NCBI GenBank assembly: GCA_946902985.2
Contig: OX336388.2
Location: 124,101,894-124,165,893 of the forward strand
Reading direction: 5' to 3'
DNA: 64,000 nt
From: Meconema thalassinum
Lineage: Eukaryota > Arthropoda > Insecta > Orthoptera > Tettigoniidae
The position numbers and the translations under genes were made by a program. Shown in pieces: positions 12,801 to 26,900 of this stretch (positions within the stretch are counted from its first letter, which is position 1; each line of letters starts with the position of its first letter). Below the pieces are notes generated by a model, which made no database searches, had not been told where the DNA came from, and saw nothing but the letters and a program-made list of their open reading frames with translations.

Positions 12801-15800
12801 TCGCATGGGCAATATGGCGCTGCCTGAAGGCACTGAGGCTTGTTTGTGTAAGGATTCAATGGAAATTGTTCATTCCGTTGACTGGAGTCTGCGAATTGGA
12901 AGAATCCACTCAACTTCAACGATATCATATTAACAGACTACCCAAGGTATATTGAGCATATCATCCTAATAACATTTGGAAGGAGATTTTGATCGTCTGT
13001 CGGCATTTTTTGGTCATTAAATTTCAGCAAAAGAAAATTCTATTTGACGTGTAGGCTACATATTAAGATCTTTTCGTGTAGTGTCACATTCAAGCACTAC
13101 CGTATGAAACTTTCTCGTAATAAAACCTGAAAATTCATGCACTCGCTATATTACTAAAACCCCTGTGATGCAACTGTGTTCTGTCGTATGATTTTTGTAG
13201 TAAGATACTGGTAAAGTGGTCGTCATAAACAATAAAACGTAACGAAACAAAAATTAAAATTACTTCCCCTACCGAGTATCGAACCCCGGCCCTTCTAATC
13301 ATGAGTCCAGCGCGCAACCAATTCAGCCACTGAGACTAATTTAGACCGAGGGAAAATGGTACAAACATACACAGTGAAAACTTTTGCGTTGAATACCTGA
13401 CTCTCTTTATCTCAAATGCTCCTACCAGTATGAATAATATTCTCTAGTCGTCGGGCATACGAAAAAATAATGTTCACTTTCAAGAATAAGATTGATTTTA
13501 TCTTTCGTCATAATGACTTTGCCATATGCATAAACCACCGCCATTACAATCGCGTTCCTACGCACGTGCTCACACGTTGCATCATGGGTAGAGAGAGCAA
13601 CGATATTACCTTGTGATCGAACGAGACTTTGGAGTATCGGACGAAGTGACATTCCCGCGGTAATGAGTTGTTCTCAGTTCAACTCCCGTCGCACTATTCT
13701 CACTCAAACTGTCATATCATTGGCATTTATGGACAAATCAGTGAAGTGTTTGCACTGACGTGATTAATACACCACATGCCACAAACTATATTGTTTTCAA
13801 GCAAAAAATCAGAGTTTTTAGTAGATGAAATTAGTTGAAACTTTTCAGCGTAATATTTTCCAAGTGTATTTTCACCATCGCAGCCAATTTTTGCACTATA
13901 GTTGCCTCTAATAACAACCAGTTACAAGGTGGAGAAGAAGATTGAAAGTATTCTTTAAAGCAAATTGCTAGTCAGTAGGGCTAAAAATTCATGAGTCATA
14001 CATGAGAGACTTTCTTGTAGCTCTTCTCTGCTACGCCAATTATTTGAGTTTATTTTACTTTAGGGGCTACAACATCGTGATAATTTTTGTGTTCTTGTGT
14101 GTCAACTTTGTCTAATAACCTGTGTTATTATGGTGTCGGTAGTAGTGTGTGTATATTTGTAACTGAGGGTAGGAGTGGTAGGGAGGTGGCAGATGCGAAC
14201 TCAATTCAATGTGATCTTCCTGGGGTGTATCACTTCATACTGCTTTAAATTTGTCAAATGTAAGAACGAGGAATGGTTTACACTCCGGAGTTATTACAGA
14301 AGGCTTTGACTTTACACGTGCAGCGGCGTCAGTGAGTCTGCTTTTTCCTTTAAATAGATACTGTCGATAACGCCGAGAAAAAAGGAGTTCCGGTATTATC
14401 GAGACTCCCACTCAGTACCGGTATTATCAAAACTGAAGATTCTCGTTCAGCGGAGAGACCTGGCCTTGAGTGTGCTTGGTGGGGGGCGATACTAGCCATG
14501 CGGAAACTTACGATCCCGATCGGAACTAGAGCAAATTTGCCCGGCTCTAGTACTTATTTGTATGTAAGTCTGTTTCAGATGTGTTTCCCTGCTAATTTTA
14601 ACAGCACTCCACGCGGCAACCTGTCGAAGTTTTGGATTCAACAATTTCAAGAATGGTTCCAAACCACTCAAGCAGATGTCGTCGTTGTCGTTATCTGCAA
14701 TCTCCTAGAAGACTCTATTTATTCTATGAATCAAATTGTATTATGTAGAGTGTTTTATTTGATATAGTTACCTACTCTGGTTTTATTCTCTTTGTTTCCC
14801 GCTCCCTCCCCGTTTACTCATGCTCCCTGTGTGTTCAAATCCAACAAACTTTAGTGCTACAAAACAGTGCCCGGTTAACGATCTTCCACGCCGTGAATCG
14901 TTGAGAGCAATAAAATTGGCTAAGAAACTGATTCCCCATTTCCCATACTCCCAATTTCCCTTACTAACAATTTAGGGTATGTTTAAACTAGTTTTTTTTT
15001 GTAATTCAACAAGGCTTAGTCTAAAATTAGACTCCCTCCCATCTTTGCAATATCCAATCTCGTAATTTCTGTACAAATATCAATGTGGTTATAAACCCAC
15101 ATTTTAACAAGCATTTTTTCCTGCTGCGACCAGGAAGTTAGAATTTTCTAATTGTTAAACATTTATAATTAATTTGTGTAATCCAGGTTTCATTAATACG
15201 ACCTGTCCCATTTGAATTTAGCATTTCTTAAAGTCTGTTTCAATATCTTAGTGGTTATAAATCCACTTATTAATCTCCTTTTTCTTCTCCTGCTGTGTCC
15301 AGGAATTTAAGATTGATTATTTATAGCCTTTTCGCTTACTACAAAGGCATTCTTGAAGTATTGGTATTCTAACTAACCAATCTAATGAAATATTAAACCT
15401 AATTTTAAGTCCTTTATTATTATCATTATAGGCTTTAAACCTTTTAATTGTATGCACAGTTCGAAAACCCTTGTGAGGTCTTTTAGTGTTTGCAATAGGT
15501 CTGAGACCTCCAAATTGTTCAACATTATTTGTTAATTGTAAAAACTCTTTATTATTAAAGGTCTGAGACCTTTAAAAGGTTCTAAAACAACAACAACAAC
15601 AAATGTTCTTTAGCTCAAAATAGATCTGAGATCTAAATTGTTACTATTCTTTAACTTCCTCACTTTGTTAAATAAAATCTCTATTATTTGTTTTTTCTAC
15701 TTCTATTGCTAGAACTGATAGGCAAGACCTTTTCTTCCCTATTTTTTTCTCCTGAATTGATTCTATATTCAAAGAAACAAACAAAATCACCGAATGATAA

Positions 15801-18800
15801 GTTTACTAGAAACTCAATCATTTGTTGCGTTTAGAGCAAAACTTCTGCTAACATCACTTAAAAAGTTTCTTTTAGCTATCATAGCTAATTCTAGTAAATT
15901 ATTAAGGCAAGCATAGCTCGCTCAGCCAGCTTCCTACTTGAAGAGATTTTCGCTCTGATTTATGATTCACTGTTTAAAATTTTGGTTTTGTTCAAGTTAG
16001 GTTTGAGTTTCTCATCCTTTCTAAACTTTTAGTCGGCACCCTGCTGGGAAAGAGTTTAGCCTTCTTTAAGCGCAACAATTGGTTCTCTCCAACGATTTCT
16101 ACTACTAATAATAAAATTCTCACTAAAAGCCCAGAAAGTGCTTTATCTCTGCCCACTCTGGGAGCATTTGGTCCTTCTGTCGGGGATCCGACAGTAGTGG
16201 GTAATAAAAATATACCGGCTAACTCAAATCTTTCTATCATTTCAGAATGCTTTAGAAAATCTTACCCTTTTGAAGGGAAAGTACATAAATCATTTTCATC
16301 TGGCATACCTTTGCTTGCCAGCGTACCACCCTTCCCCATAGTACTAAAATTCACGCTCGGGAGGGAAAGAGCACTTAGCGAGAGCTTGCCGGTAACCTCA
16401 GCCCACCTGCTCTCTCCGTTATTCTCGCTCAAGCTCTCACTTGTTCACCTTACTTCCACAAGCTTCGTGCAACTTAATTATCTTTTCTCACTACTTTATC
16501 ACTTATTATTTTGGCTTGGATTCTCTTTCTCTCTGCCTAAGATCGTTTCCACTCCTAAACCTTTTTCCTTTTCATTCAAATCATCTTCCCTCAGGTAGTG
16601 TCTGAGCTCAGGATTAACCTACCAAGAACCACGAACCAATTTCAATGTTTAGTCCTTTGTTGTTCTTTCTTCTTCCTCCAGTGCTCCGTCATCTTTTCGC
16701 TGTGTGTCTTCGTTCTCTCTTCCAACCATTTTGAGCCTGTTTTCTTATATTGCCTTCCTGGGAGTCCATCCATTCCCAATACCTTTCTTTTTGAAAATTT
16801 CCCACATGTTTTTTTCTAAATCTTTCTTTACTGCTTGAAACCAGGCTGTTGTCGATTTCTTTTTCAAAAGATATTTAAAAATCTGTTTGGTTAACCTGCT
16901 ATCATTCATTCTATATAAATGTCCGAAAAATAACAATCGCCTCTTCTTTATTGTCTCTGTTATATTTTTAATGTTCCGATTTCCAAAACTCTGTAGTTCT
17001 TAATGGACCGAGAATTTTGCGTATAATCTTTCTTTCTGATACTTCTAATTTATCCAATTTATAATTTAGTAATAGGACTATTATTATTATTATATGCATC
17101 TTGTATGATTTATGAAACAAATGTTCACAGTAACGTTAACATTACAATATATCAAACGCTACACACCTTCCGCACAATATGTATAAATGTTAGATATCAC
17201 GCATTTAAATAATTTTATTAATGGCCATTTTAAGGTTTTGTGTACTTGATATTTTATGCTATGTTATTGTATTGTACACAAGGCTGAAGATGAGAAAAAT
17301 AGTCTCGAAACATGTACCTTTAAACGAATGAAATATAATGATGTAAAATAGGAGATTATGCCAACATCTAGGAGAAAGTATAATGGATTAGAGAAAAATG
17401 TGAAACTGGATGAGAAAGAATATGAACGCTGTAACAATTTTAAATATTTCTAGTCGATAGCTGAAAACAATACCGTACATACTCGAATACCACCCGCACA
17501 TTTTTAAACAAAATCGGACGTGAAAAATTGGGGTGCGGGTCTTATTTGTGTCATCCTGATTTTAAATATTTAAATTGCCCGCCACGCGTGATATCGGGTG
17601 TTGCGAGTATCCGCTAGATGGTGCTAACCTTCTTCCGGCTATCACTTTGTTTTACCGTAAGCAGGCGGCGTCGTACAGTCGCGCGCATGTTTTCCGAGTG
17701 TAAACATGAGTTCTACGAAGCGTTTGCGGTCGTTCAATGTGAGTGAGAAGCTGGAAGCTGAAGTTATTGGAAATCGTGCCCGGTAGGAAATATGATATTG
17801 ACGAGTCATGTATTCGTGATTGAGCGGGATGACGTCTATGCTACAACCACTGGATGTCTGCGTGAACCGCCCGTTCAAAGCAGCCTTGAAACAGCTGTAT
17901 ACGTAGCAGATGGCGGCCGATAAGCATACACTGACTCCAACTGGTTGTATTCAGCGCCCGGAAGTTCAGCTGTTGTGTTCGTGGATTTTGACGGCATGGA
18001 ATCGTATCTCGGGAGATCTCATACGGAAGAGCTTCAAGAAATGTAGTATTTCGAATGCTATGGATGTCAGTGATGACGACAATTAGTGGGATGGTGATAA
18101 AAGTTCCGAAGTTGGTACTTCTGATGACGATGAATGAAGTGTTTGTGTACTTTTATTTGTATTTTTAATCGTTTGATGTGTGTTATTTTAGGACGACTTC
18201 AAAACTGTTGGAAACTATTTTGGATAAATGCTATTCTGTTTATTTAGTTAAGATTGTACATAATTTTGAGTAAATTTTTTTTTTTAAATTTTTTCTTCAA
18301 AATCAGGGTGCGGGTCTTATTCGGGGGCGGGTCGTATTCGAGTAAATACGGTAATACAGTAAGTATTGAGTGTGTGGACTTTTAAAAAAAGGAATCCTTT
18401 GATTTGAGTTGCCATTGGTATTTAATAAATATGTTGAGAGAGTGCTCTTGATGGCCACAAAAAAAAGAGGGGGAAAATTCTTGATGGGGGCTATTATTCT
18501 AGCTAATATAGTATTTTCCTTTACACATCCACATACCTTAAGCTGGTTGAACTTAAGCAAGTCACTATCCGTGACAGTACTGAACGCTGTCAAGAGTCGG
18601 CGCTGGTTACTTCGAGCCTCTCTCGACAGAGCTTGCATCTTGCCCGCTTGTGCCTTGGGAGTATCCACTGCCCCACTGGAGTCCAGACCTCCCGCCTGCT
18701 GTGTCGTCTGTCCAAAGTGGTGCTGTGAGCAGAGAAAACACAAATAACAATTGAAATGTGGCTTGAGGATTATCAACCCCAGAAAAGATTATGCCAAAAA

Positions 18801-20900
18801 TGAGATTACAACATAAGAATTGGTTTGATGATGATGATGATGATGATGAGAATTGTTGTTTTAAGGGGCCTAACATCGAGGTTATCGGCCCCTAATGGTT
18901 TGGGTGATCGTGAAGATGAAAATGAAATGTAAGCTATAACTAAAACTAACTACTAACTTATATACTAGAAGAAGAAATGGAAAACAAAAGGAGGATAAGG
19001 CAAATTAAGAACAGGAGGAAAAGAAATGCCCTCAACCCTCGAAGAATGCGGATTGAGGGACTTGGAAGGAAGGAGAGCAATGAAAGGCAGATAGGAAAGT
19101 GAAAGAGGAGAGGGTCCGTCCCCACAGGTAAGGGACAAAAGGGGGAAACCGGACCCAAATGAGGAATCCCTCGGGGTCGCCAACTGCCGAACTCACCAGC
19201 CGTGAGCCCCTGAGGGTGTAGCAATATCCAGAGTGCACCAGAAGTGGTGGGGCTACATACACCCTGCCTCCTTGAGAGCGTTGAGCAGAAGGCAGGAGAT
19301 AACAGGAAAAGAAAAAGAAGGCTGACGCCTCGCAGAAGGAGGGTATCAGAAAAAATGAGACAAGGGCCAATTAAGGCAGGAAAGGAAGAGACTCCCTAGG
19401 CCTCGGATACCCTAATACCATCGGGGTCAGAAGAGAACAAGAGTTGACCAAGTGAGGTCGACAGGAAAGAAGACGGAGAGGAGCCCGGCACAAGTAAGTG
19501 GAAACAATGCCGGACTCGGCTGGGGTCCCTTGGTCGCCAACCCACGTCCCGCTAGATGTAAGCCCCTGGGGGGAAGAATTGGTTTCTCAAGTCCAAACAA
19601 AGTTGATATCAATACACCCTATATTACCAAACGTTTCAGGACATTACCATAGGTTTTTTTTACAAGTTACCGATGATAAAGATTTTCCTATTGCGCTGCA
19701 AGTCCACCTAGAGCCCTGGAAAATATGTGAAACCCTAGGCATGCCCTTGTCCATCTAGCCTTCATGTTATAGCACAGCAACTCCAACTATGGTCCTCAGC
19801 TGCTCGCGCTAGTTCCACATGTGAGATGGAGAGCACGTGGAGGCTGAGGAAGAGTTGTAGCAGTTCACCATTGGTGTCATTCAGATCTTGGCATATGAGC
19901 ATGTGTTGTGGAGTCTGGATTTCTCCACAGTCACTCTAGGATCCTCTGCATAACCCGACTTCACAAGGCTGCTACGACATTTAGGCACTCCTGTTCTCAT
20001 TCGTTTTAAGGACCTCCAGGTGGTATAAGGCAAATGACTACCACTGCTCAGTTCTTCTTTAGGGGTAAACCCCTCGGGTACTACTTGTTTCCAGAGTGAC
20101 ACACCGGAAGTCTGGTTTTGTATGGAGGGATACTGTTATCTTAATAAAACTCTTCCTGGATCTTAGGCGAGGAGTGGTCACCTTGTGGTTGAACATTGAA
20201 TGTCAGGGATCTACCGCAAGCTTATGTCTCTCTTCTTCTGCTGCCGCCATGCGTCGAATAGCTGGATGCGCAATGCCAGCGAGAGGGTAGATCTTTTGCG
20301 CTGGAGTAGGTCTCAGACAATCAGTGACAATACGGGTGGACTCGCTAGAGCTGTGCCCACTTGCTTGCTTGGTATGGGCAGATGCTCCCCACACTGATGA
20401 TCCATACTCTCCTGCTGCAAAGCAAAGTCCCAAAGCTGTTTAACTTAGAACCTGAGGGTTCGCTCCCCATGTTGAACCTATCAACTTCTACAGTATGCTA
20501 TTCCTTGAGCTGATCTTGCACTTCAATTCTCAACAATGTTTGTGATGACGTAGCTGTGGCAGTCACAATAACATCCTATAACATGGGAACTAAAGGAGCT
20601 TCACATGTTTTCTGCATAATTAAATTAAACCTTACAATACATGAAATAAAGCAAGAATTAATTTGTAATATACCTACAAGCAAATCCTTTTTGGAATTAT
20701 TCTCTACATTCCATTTGAATGAATTCCACTTTATGTACAATATATGACCCAATAGTTAAAAGCTTCCATGTGTCATGAAATACTTTCTGGTTCATCAATG
20801 GTCCAAATTTCACTTCTAAGGATAACACTCCAGACTTAAATGCCTTCTTAATACTGAAATCTACATTTAAACATTTAAATGAGACAGTCAAAAGACTTGT

Positions 20901-20938
<38 letters not shown>

Positions 20939-23900
20939 AGAGAGAAGTTCTTCCAAGATGCTACAGTGAGTTCCTCTCATAACTCGTCCGGCCAGCGCAT
21001 CGAGCTTATCTGCCTCGCGTTGACTGATCACTTCCTGTTACACAGCGCGCACTTCCCAGTTCTGGTCTGTGCTTATAACGTGTATTAAGTTAGTGTTGAT
21101 CTGTCGCTCCAACTGTTCTCGAGTTGTGAAGTGTTACTTGGGGAATAATTCTCATAATGCCTCCACGTGTGTACATGGTAGAAGAAAGGGTATTTATGTA
21201 CGATAATTATGTGAAAACAGAGTCTTGCAGGGAAATCGTTAGACGTTTCATAACACATTTTCCAGGTGTACGCTCTCCACATGAGATACCGTGCGGAATC
21301 TCATAAACAAATTAAGAGGAACTGGTTCTTTACTCGATAAGAAGAGAAGTGTAAAATAAAGTGTACTTAATGAGGAAAAAGTAAATGAAATCTCAGAAAG
21401 ATTAGAACATACGCCTACAAAATCCCTAAGACGACTTGGACAAGAAGCCGGGGTTTCGAAGACCTCAGCATGGCGGGCTACGAAAATGTTGAAACTGAAG
21501 CCATACAAGATTACTGTAGTACACGAACTGCATCCACGTGATCATGATAAGCGGGTACGATTTTGTAATTGGATGTTACGAAACGTTCATGATGAAACAA
21601 TTGATCCACGCTTAACATTTTTCTCGGACGAAGCTTGGTTCCATTTACACGGTTACGTTTTGACGCAGAATAACAGATATTGGAGTACAGAAAACCCCCC
21701 ATCGCATATATGAAATTCCTCTTCATGACGAATGGGTCAGAGTAAGGTGCGCAGTGAATGGATACAGAATTATAGGACCTATATTTTTTCAGGGCACAAT
21801 TAATGCACAAAGATACAGGGATAATATACTAAAACCATTTTTTGACGAACTGACTGACACTGACGGTCGAATGGATATTTTCAGCAAGACTCTGCCACCG
21901 CGCATACAGCTCATGACACATTAAACCTAATTGAGGAAATTTTTGAAGACCGTGTTATTAGTACGGACTTATGGCCGTCACGGTCCCCAGATTTAACAGT
22001 TTGTGACTTTTACTTATGGGGGAACTTAAAGAATAAAGTGTATGCAAGAAACCCTCACACGTTGGATCAACTGAAAGAACATATCCGGAGAGAAATAGCC
22101 TCAATTACCGAAGACGAACTTATGCGTGTAAATCGGAGTTTCCTAAGACGATGCCAGAAATGTGTGGATGTAGGAGGAGAACATTTCCAACATCTCCTGT
22201 CATAAGGTACGACCTTAGTTTATTAATTCTTCCTTTCTTCATTTTAATTGTTATCTCATGTCATGCACGGATAACGTGAGCCAAGTGCTGTGTTGTTCTT
22301 ATTGCTATGCATGCCGAGCGGGGAGTGCTGAGTCAACGGGAGATAAGCTCGGTGCGCTGGACGGACGAGTCATGAGAGGAACTCACTGTATTACCTTATC
22401 CAACAACAGGTGGAGGCACAACATAATTAAATTCACTTGGGAAATAAACAAACAAACAAACAAACAAAAAGAAAGAAAGAAAGAAAACAAGAAATTGTCC
22501 ATCTCAATACTGTCCCGCTGCACAACTGCATCGTTTCAAAATATGCAGTTTCAATAACTGCATAATATGTAAACAACAGAATACACCTCATAGTGTGGCC
22601 AAAATTGGCAGAAGATTAATGGAATAAATTCAAAGATCTACCACTGGACAATAATATCATCATTTAAAATTAATTACCTTGTGTTTCAGCTTCTCCCTGA
22701 AGTCTATCTTGTAGAAGCCTTCTGTTCTCGCACAACCAGTTTTGTGTATCCTACTGTCGTCTCGTTTCCTCTTCTTAGCAGGCGATGCTATGTCTGTCAG
22801 TGCTGTGGAGTTAAGGAAACGGCCACCCAAATAAAAAATAACATGTTTACATATAAAGTTGGTGTCAGGAAGAGCATCTGACTGTAAAAATCCATCTGCT
22901 ACATAGAAAACACATCTCCCCTTATCTCAGACAACATAGAAACAGGAATACTAACAGGTAGAAATAAAGTACATAGTTCAGAAAACTGTTACCATTTTGT
23001 AGTACCATATGCATTGATCTCAAGATAGATCCAACAAATATTCATGTTACAGTCAAAATCCAATATCTCAAAGTGCTTTTGGAGATCAGAAGTTCATATT
23101 CTGGTGCAGTAAGCGGCTATCCTGAGTACGGTATTCTCACATTCCCTCCAGGCAAATGCCCGGATAGTATCTTACTTCCAAGTCCCGCGGCACCTACCCC
23201 ATCCCTGTCTCTAATACAGCTATCCACACTCAGGATGTCTACCAAAACCAACTAACAGATTTCCCTGACAATTCCCCGTCTTTTTCAGGATAAATCATAA
23301 AATTCCCCGAGTAAAATATAACATATATACAAACAGAGTATGTACTTGATGAGCATTTCTAAAAGTGCTCGAACAATGAAGGGTAGCATGGCAAAAAGAC
23401 AAAAACAGAAATATATATTTGCTATACAGTGAAACCCCTCAAATCCGAACCCCAAAAATCCGAAATCCCGGCTAATCCGAACGAGTTATTTTCGACAATT
23501 TCAAGTTTGGAATAAAAAGAGAAACTTATTTTAGTCATAAAACAATTATATATTCTACAACATAACGTTATTTTAAATGATTCGTTGAAAAATTAACAAA
23601 GAAGTACAGTTAGCACACCTAACAAAGTGTAAATGTGCCTAAGCTACATAGCCTACTTATCTCATCCAGGATTGAAAAACGGAAAAGTTGGTTATTGTAA
23701 TTCCTTAAGTTAATCACGTTGCAAAAACAAATGAAATAATAATAGAAATACACAAAATATCACTTAATCTTTCACTTGAAATCAGTTATCTTCAATTGTC
23801 GAAGCGACGAAAACATTTCCGCGGTGGCAATCGTGTGCCAGCGTCGCATAAACATGACATCGTTTGGCGTGACTACTGCGTGTTGTTCTACGAAGCGCAA

Positions 23901-26900
23901 TGCGATGTCAAGAGCAGATGCAGCTTCAGTATAAGTCACATTGTCTGTCGAAGTTTCTTCTTCCTCACTGTCGCTAGCTCAACGTACAGTCCTATACCGT
24001 AACGAGGGCTGGTTATTATGTTATGGATATTTTCGGCTAATCCGAACAAATTGAAATCCGAACAGGCTACAGCCCCAATTAGTTCGGATTTCAGGGGTTT
24101 CACTGTATTTTGCCTATTTCTAAATTTTCCATCGAGAAAAACTATTGTACTTGCGAGTATTGAAAGTAGCTCGTCAATAGTAAAGCTTTCAAAAATCATA
24201 CAGTTACACATTTAAATACAAAAACGCAGTCTACACATGTAATTTGTGTGCTCTATCTTGCAATAAATGAGAGCTTACTGATTTAACATCAGTACACTTT
24301 GGAGGGGAAATAAAGCTGGCGGTCCCAAGTCGTAGATTTATGGCAGGTAAAAGATCTTCCACAGACTAAACTTGTGTGAAGCTCAATTTCTAGGTTGGAT
24401 TTTGTTGGAACGCTCTATCAAAGTTCCATCGTTCACCACTAGGTATCAGTGACATCTGGTAGTGAAAGTTGGAACTACTTGAAATTGAACGGAATTTGTA
24501 GCTCGCCCTAGTGTGTCCGCTTGAAGCAGCTACAGCCTCAGGCGAGCCGAACATGTCTTCGGACACTCCCGGCAGTAATTGCCATACGATAAATAAATAA
24601 ATAAATAAATAATGGATAATAAATGATTGAATTTAACAATTTTGATGATAACCCATAATTAGGTACCCTGATCTATGGTAATATAAAAGGCTTCAAAACA
24701 GTGAAATAAAAAAAGTGAGGTGCGAGTGTGTTTAATAACTAAGTGCACGATGAACGGATTTGGTTAAATAGTGAACGCTGTAGAAACATTTGGAGGAATA
24801 ACAAACAATTTTTGAAAGAACTAAAAGTCAAATGAATTTGCATACATAACCTAAGAGAACGACTTTTTCCTCAAATGTCTAAATATGTTGCTTAACAAAA
24901 TCCGCAGAAGAAAACATTGGTAGGAAGGAAAGAATAGGTAAAAAACCGTGGATCACTCAGGATATACTAGAATTGATGGATGAAAGGCGGAAACACAAGA
25001 ATGTAAGAGATGAAAAGGGGAAAGCAGAATACAGACATCTGAGAAATGAGGTTAACAAGAAGTGCAAGGAAGCGAAAGAAGAATGGTTGAAAGAGAAATG
25101 TGCAGGTATAGAAAATTGTCTGAAATTAGGAAAATTAGACACAGCTTATCGAAAGATTAAGAATACTTTTGGGGAAAAGAAGACCAAGTGCTGTAATATT
25201 AAGGACACATATGGAAAGCTTCTAACAGATAGGGAAGAAAAGGTTGAGAGATGGAAAGCTTACATAGTGTGTTTGTATAAGGGAAAGGAGATTGAGAATC
25301 ATGTAATGGAAAGGGAGGAGGAAATTGATCAGGATACAAAAGGAGATTTAATATTGAGATCAGAATTTGACAGAGCATTGGAGGACTTAAGCAGGAACAA
25401 AGCACCAGGCATAGATGATATACCGATTGAGTTGCTACGCTGCATAGGAGATGAAGGTCTGATCAGGTTATTTCACTTGGTGTGTAGGATTTATGAGACA
25501 GGTGAGGTACCCCCTGATTTCAAGAAGAATGTTATTATCCCTATACCAAAGAAAGTGGGAGCTGGCAGATGTGAAGATTACCGAACAATCAGCTTGATTA
25601 CTCATGCTTCAAAAATCCTGTCTAGAATAATTTACAAGAGGATGGAAAGCCAGATAGAAACGGAGTTGGGTGAAGACCAGTTTGGTTTCACGAGAAATGT
25701 AGGAACAAGGGAAGCTGTACTAAGTCTTAGGCTGATTTTGGAAGGTAGAATAAGGAAAAATAAGAGAACGTTCATGGCATTTGTAGACTTAGAAAAGGCT
25801 TTTGATAACGTTGATTGGACTAAATTGTTTGACATTTTGAAATCTATTGGAATAAAGTACAGGGATAGGAGGGTGATCTACAATCTATACAGAAACCAGA
25901 CAGCAGTCATTCGAGCTGAAGGACATGAGAGAGATGCTGGTATTCAGAAAGGTGTAAGGCAAGGCTGCAACTTATCACCCATACTTTTTAATCTTTACAT
26001 TGAACAAGCAATGAAGGAAATTGGAGAAAAATTTAAAGTGGGAGTGAAGATTCAAGGAGAAATAATTTCAACTCTGAGATTTGCTGATGACATCGTCATT
26101 TTGGCCGACACGCCTGAGGATTTGAATGAGTTTTTGAATGGTATGGACTCCGTCTTACGGAATGAATATATGATGAAAATTAATAAATGTAAAACAAAAA
26201 TACTGGAATGCAGCCGAAATAAAACAGAAACCTCTATTGACATCACATTGGCACGTGAAAAGCTGAAGGAAGTAGGAGACTTCTGTTACTTAGGAAGCAA
26301 AATAACCAGTGATGGACGAAGCGAAGAGGATATAAAAAGTAGGTTGGCTCAGGCAAGGAAAGCATTTCTACAAAAAAGGAATCTGTTGACATTGAATACA
26401 GATTTAGGTATTAGGAAGTCATTTTTGAAAGCCTTTGTCTGGAGCGTGGCGCTCTATGGAAGTGAAACTTGGCCTATTGGTGCAGCAGAAAAGAGGAGAA
26501 TTAAAGCATTTGAAATGTGGTGTTACAGGAGAATGATGAAGATCAGATGGGTAGATAGGGTGACAAACGAAGAGGTATTAAGACGAGTGGGAGAGGAGAG
26601 ATGTTTCTGGCGACTGCTAATGAAGAGAAGAGATGATGATGATAATTGTTGTTTTAAGGGGCCTAACATCGAGGTTATCGGCCCCAATGAAGAGAAGAGA
26701 TAGGTTGGTAGGACACATACTAAGACACCCAGGAATAGCAAGCTTAGTTATGGAAGGAAGGGTTGAGGACAAGAACTGTAGGGGTAGACCAAGGTTAGAA
26801 TATGTTAAACAGATTGCTTCGGATGTAGGGTGTGGTAGCTATGTAGAGATGAAACGATTAGCTCAAGACAGGGAGGCATGGATAGCTGCATGAAACCAGT

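Larger units (their letters stand above)
12483..17070 (-). mobile_element. LINE insertion (RT C-terminus plus long 3' part) carrying a hAT element
   Basis: The 12-bp direct repeat aataggactatt occurs at 12471-12482 and 17071-17082. At the right end the minus strand enters RT sequence ([20 protein letters not shown], then [20 protein letters not shown]). An (aag)n tail is at the left end. Removing the hAT element leaves about 2.7 kb. The 14.55-16.0 kb part is T-rich and holds no recognised domain. An open plus frame at about 15990-16598 is low complexity and I do not call it a gene. Confidence 0.6.

Noticed and set aside
13262..13338. Functional tRNA gene with a CAT anticodon
   Set aside because: The acceptor stem does not pair and the sequence lies inside a hAT element; better read as a SINE head or pseudogene.
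15990..16598. Open plus-strand frame of about 200 codons
   Set aside because: Composition is Ser/Leu/Phe-rich, no domain is recognised, and it lies antisense in the 3' region of a LINE.
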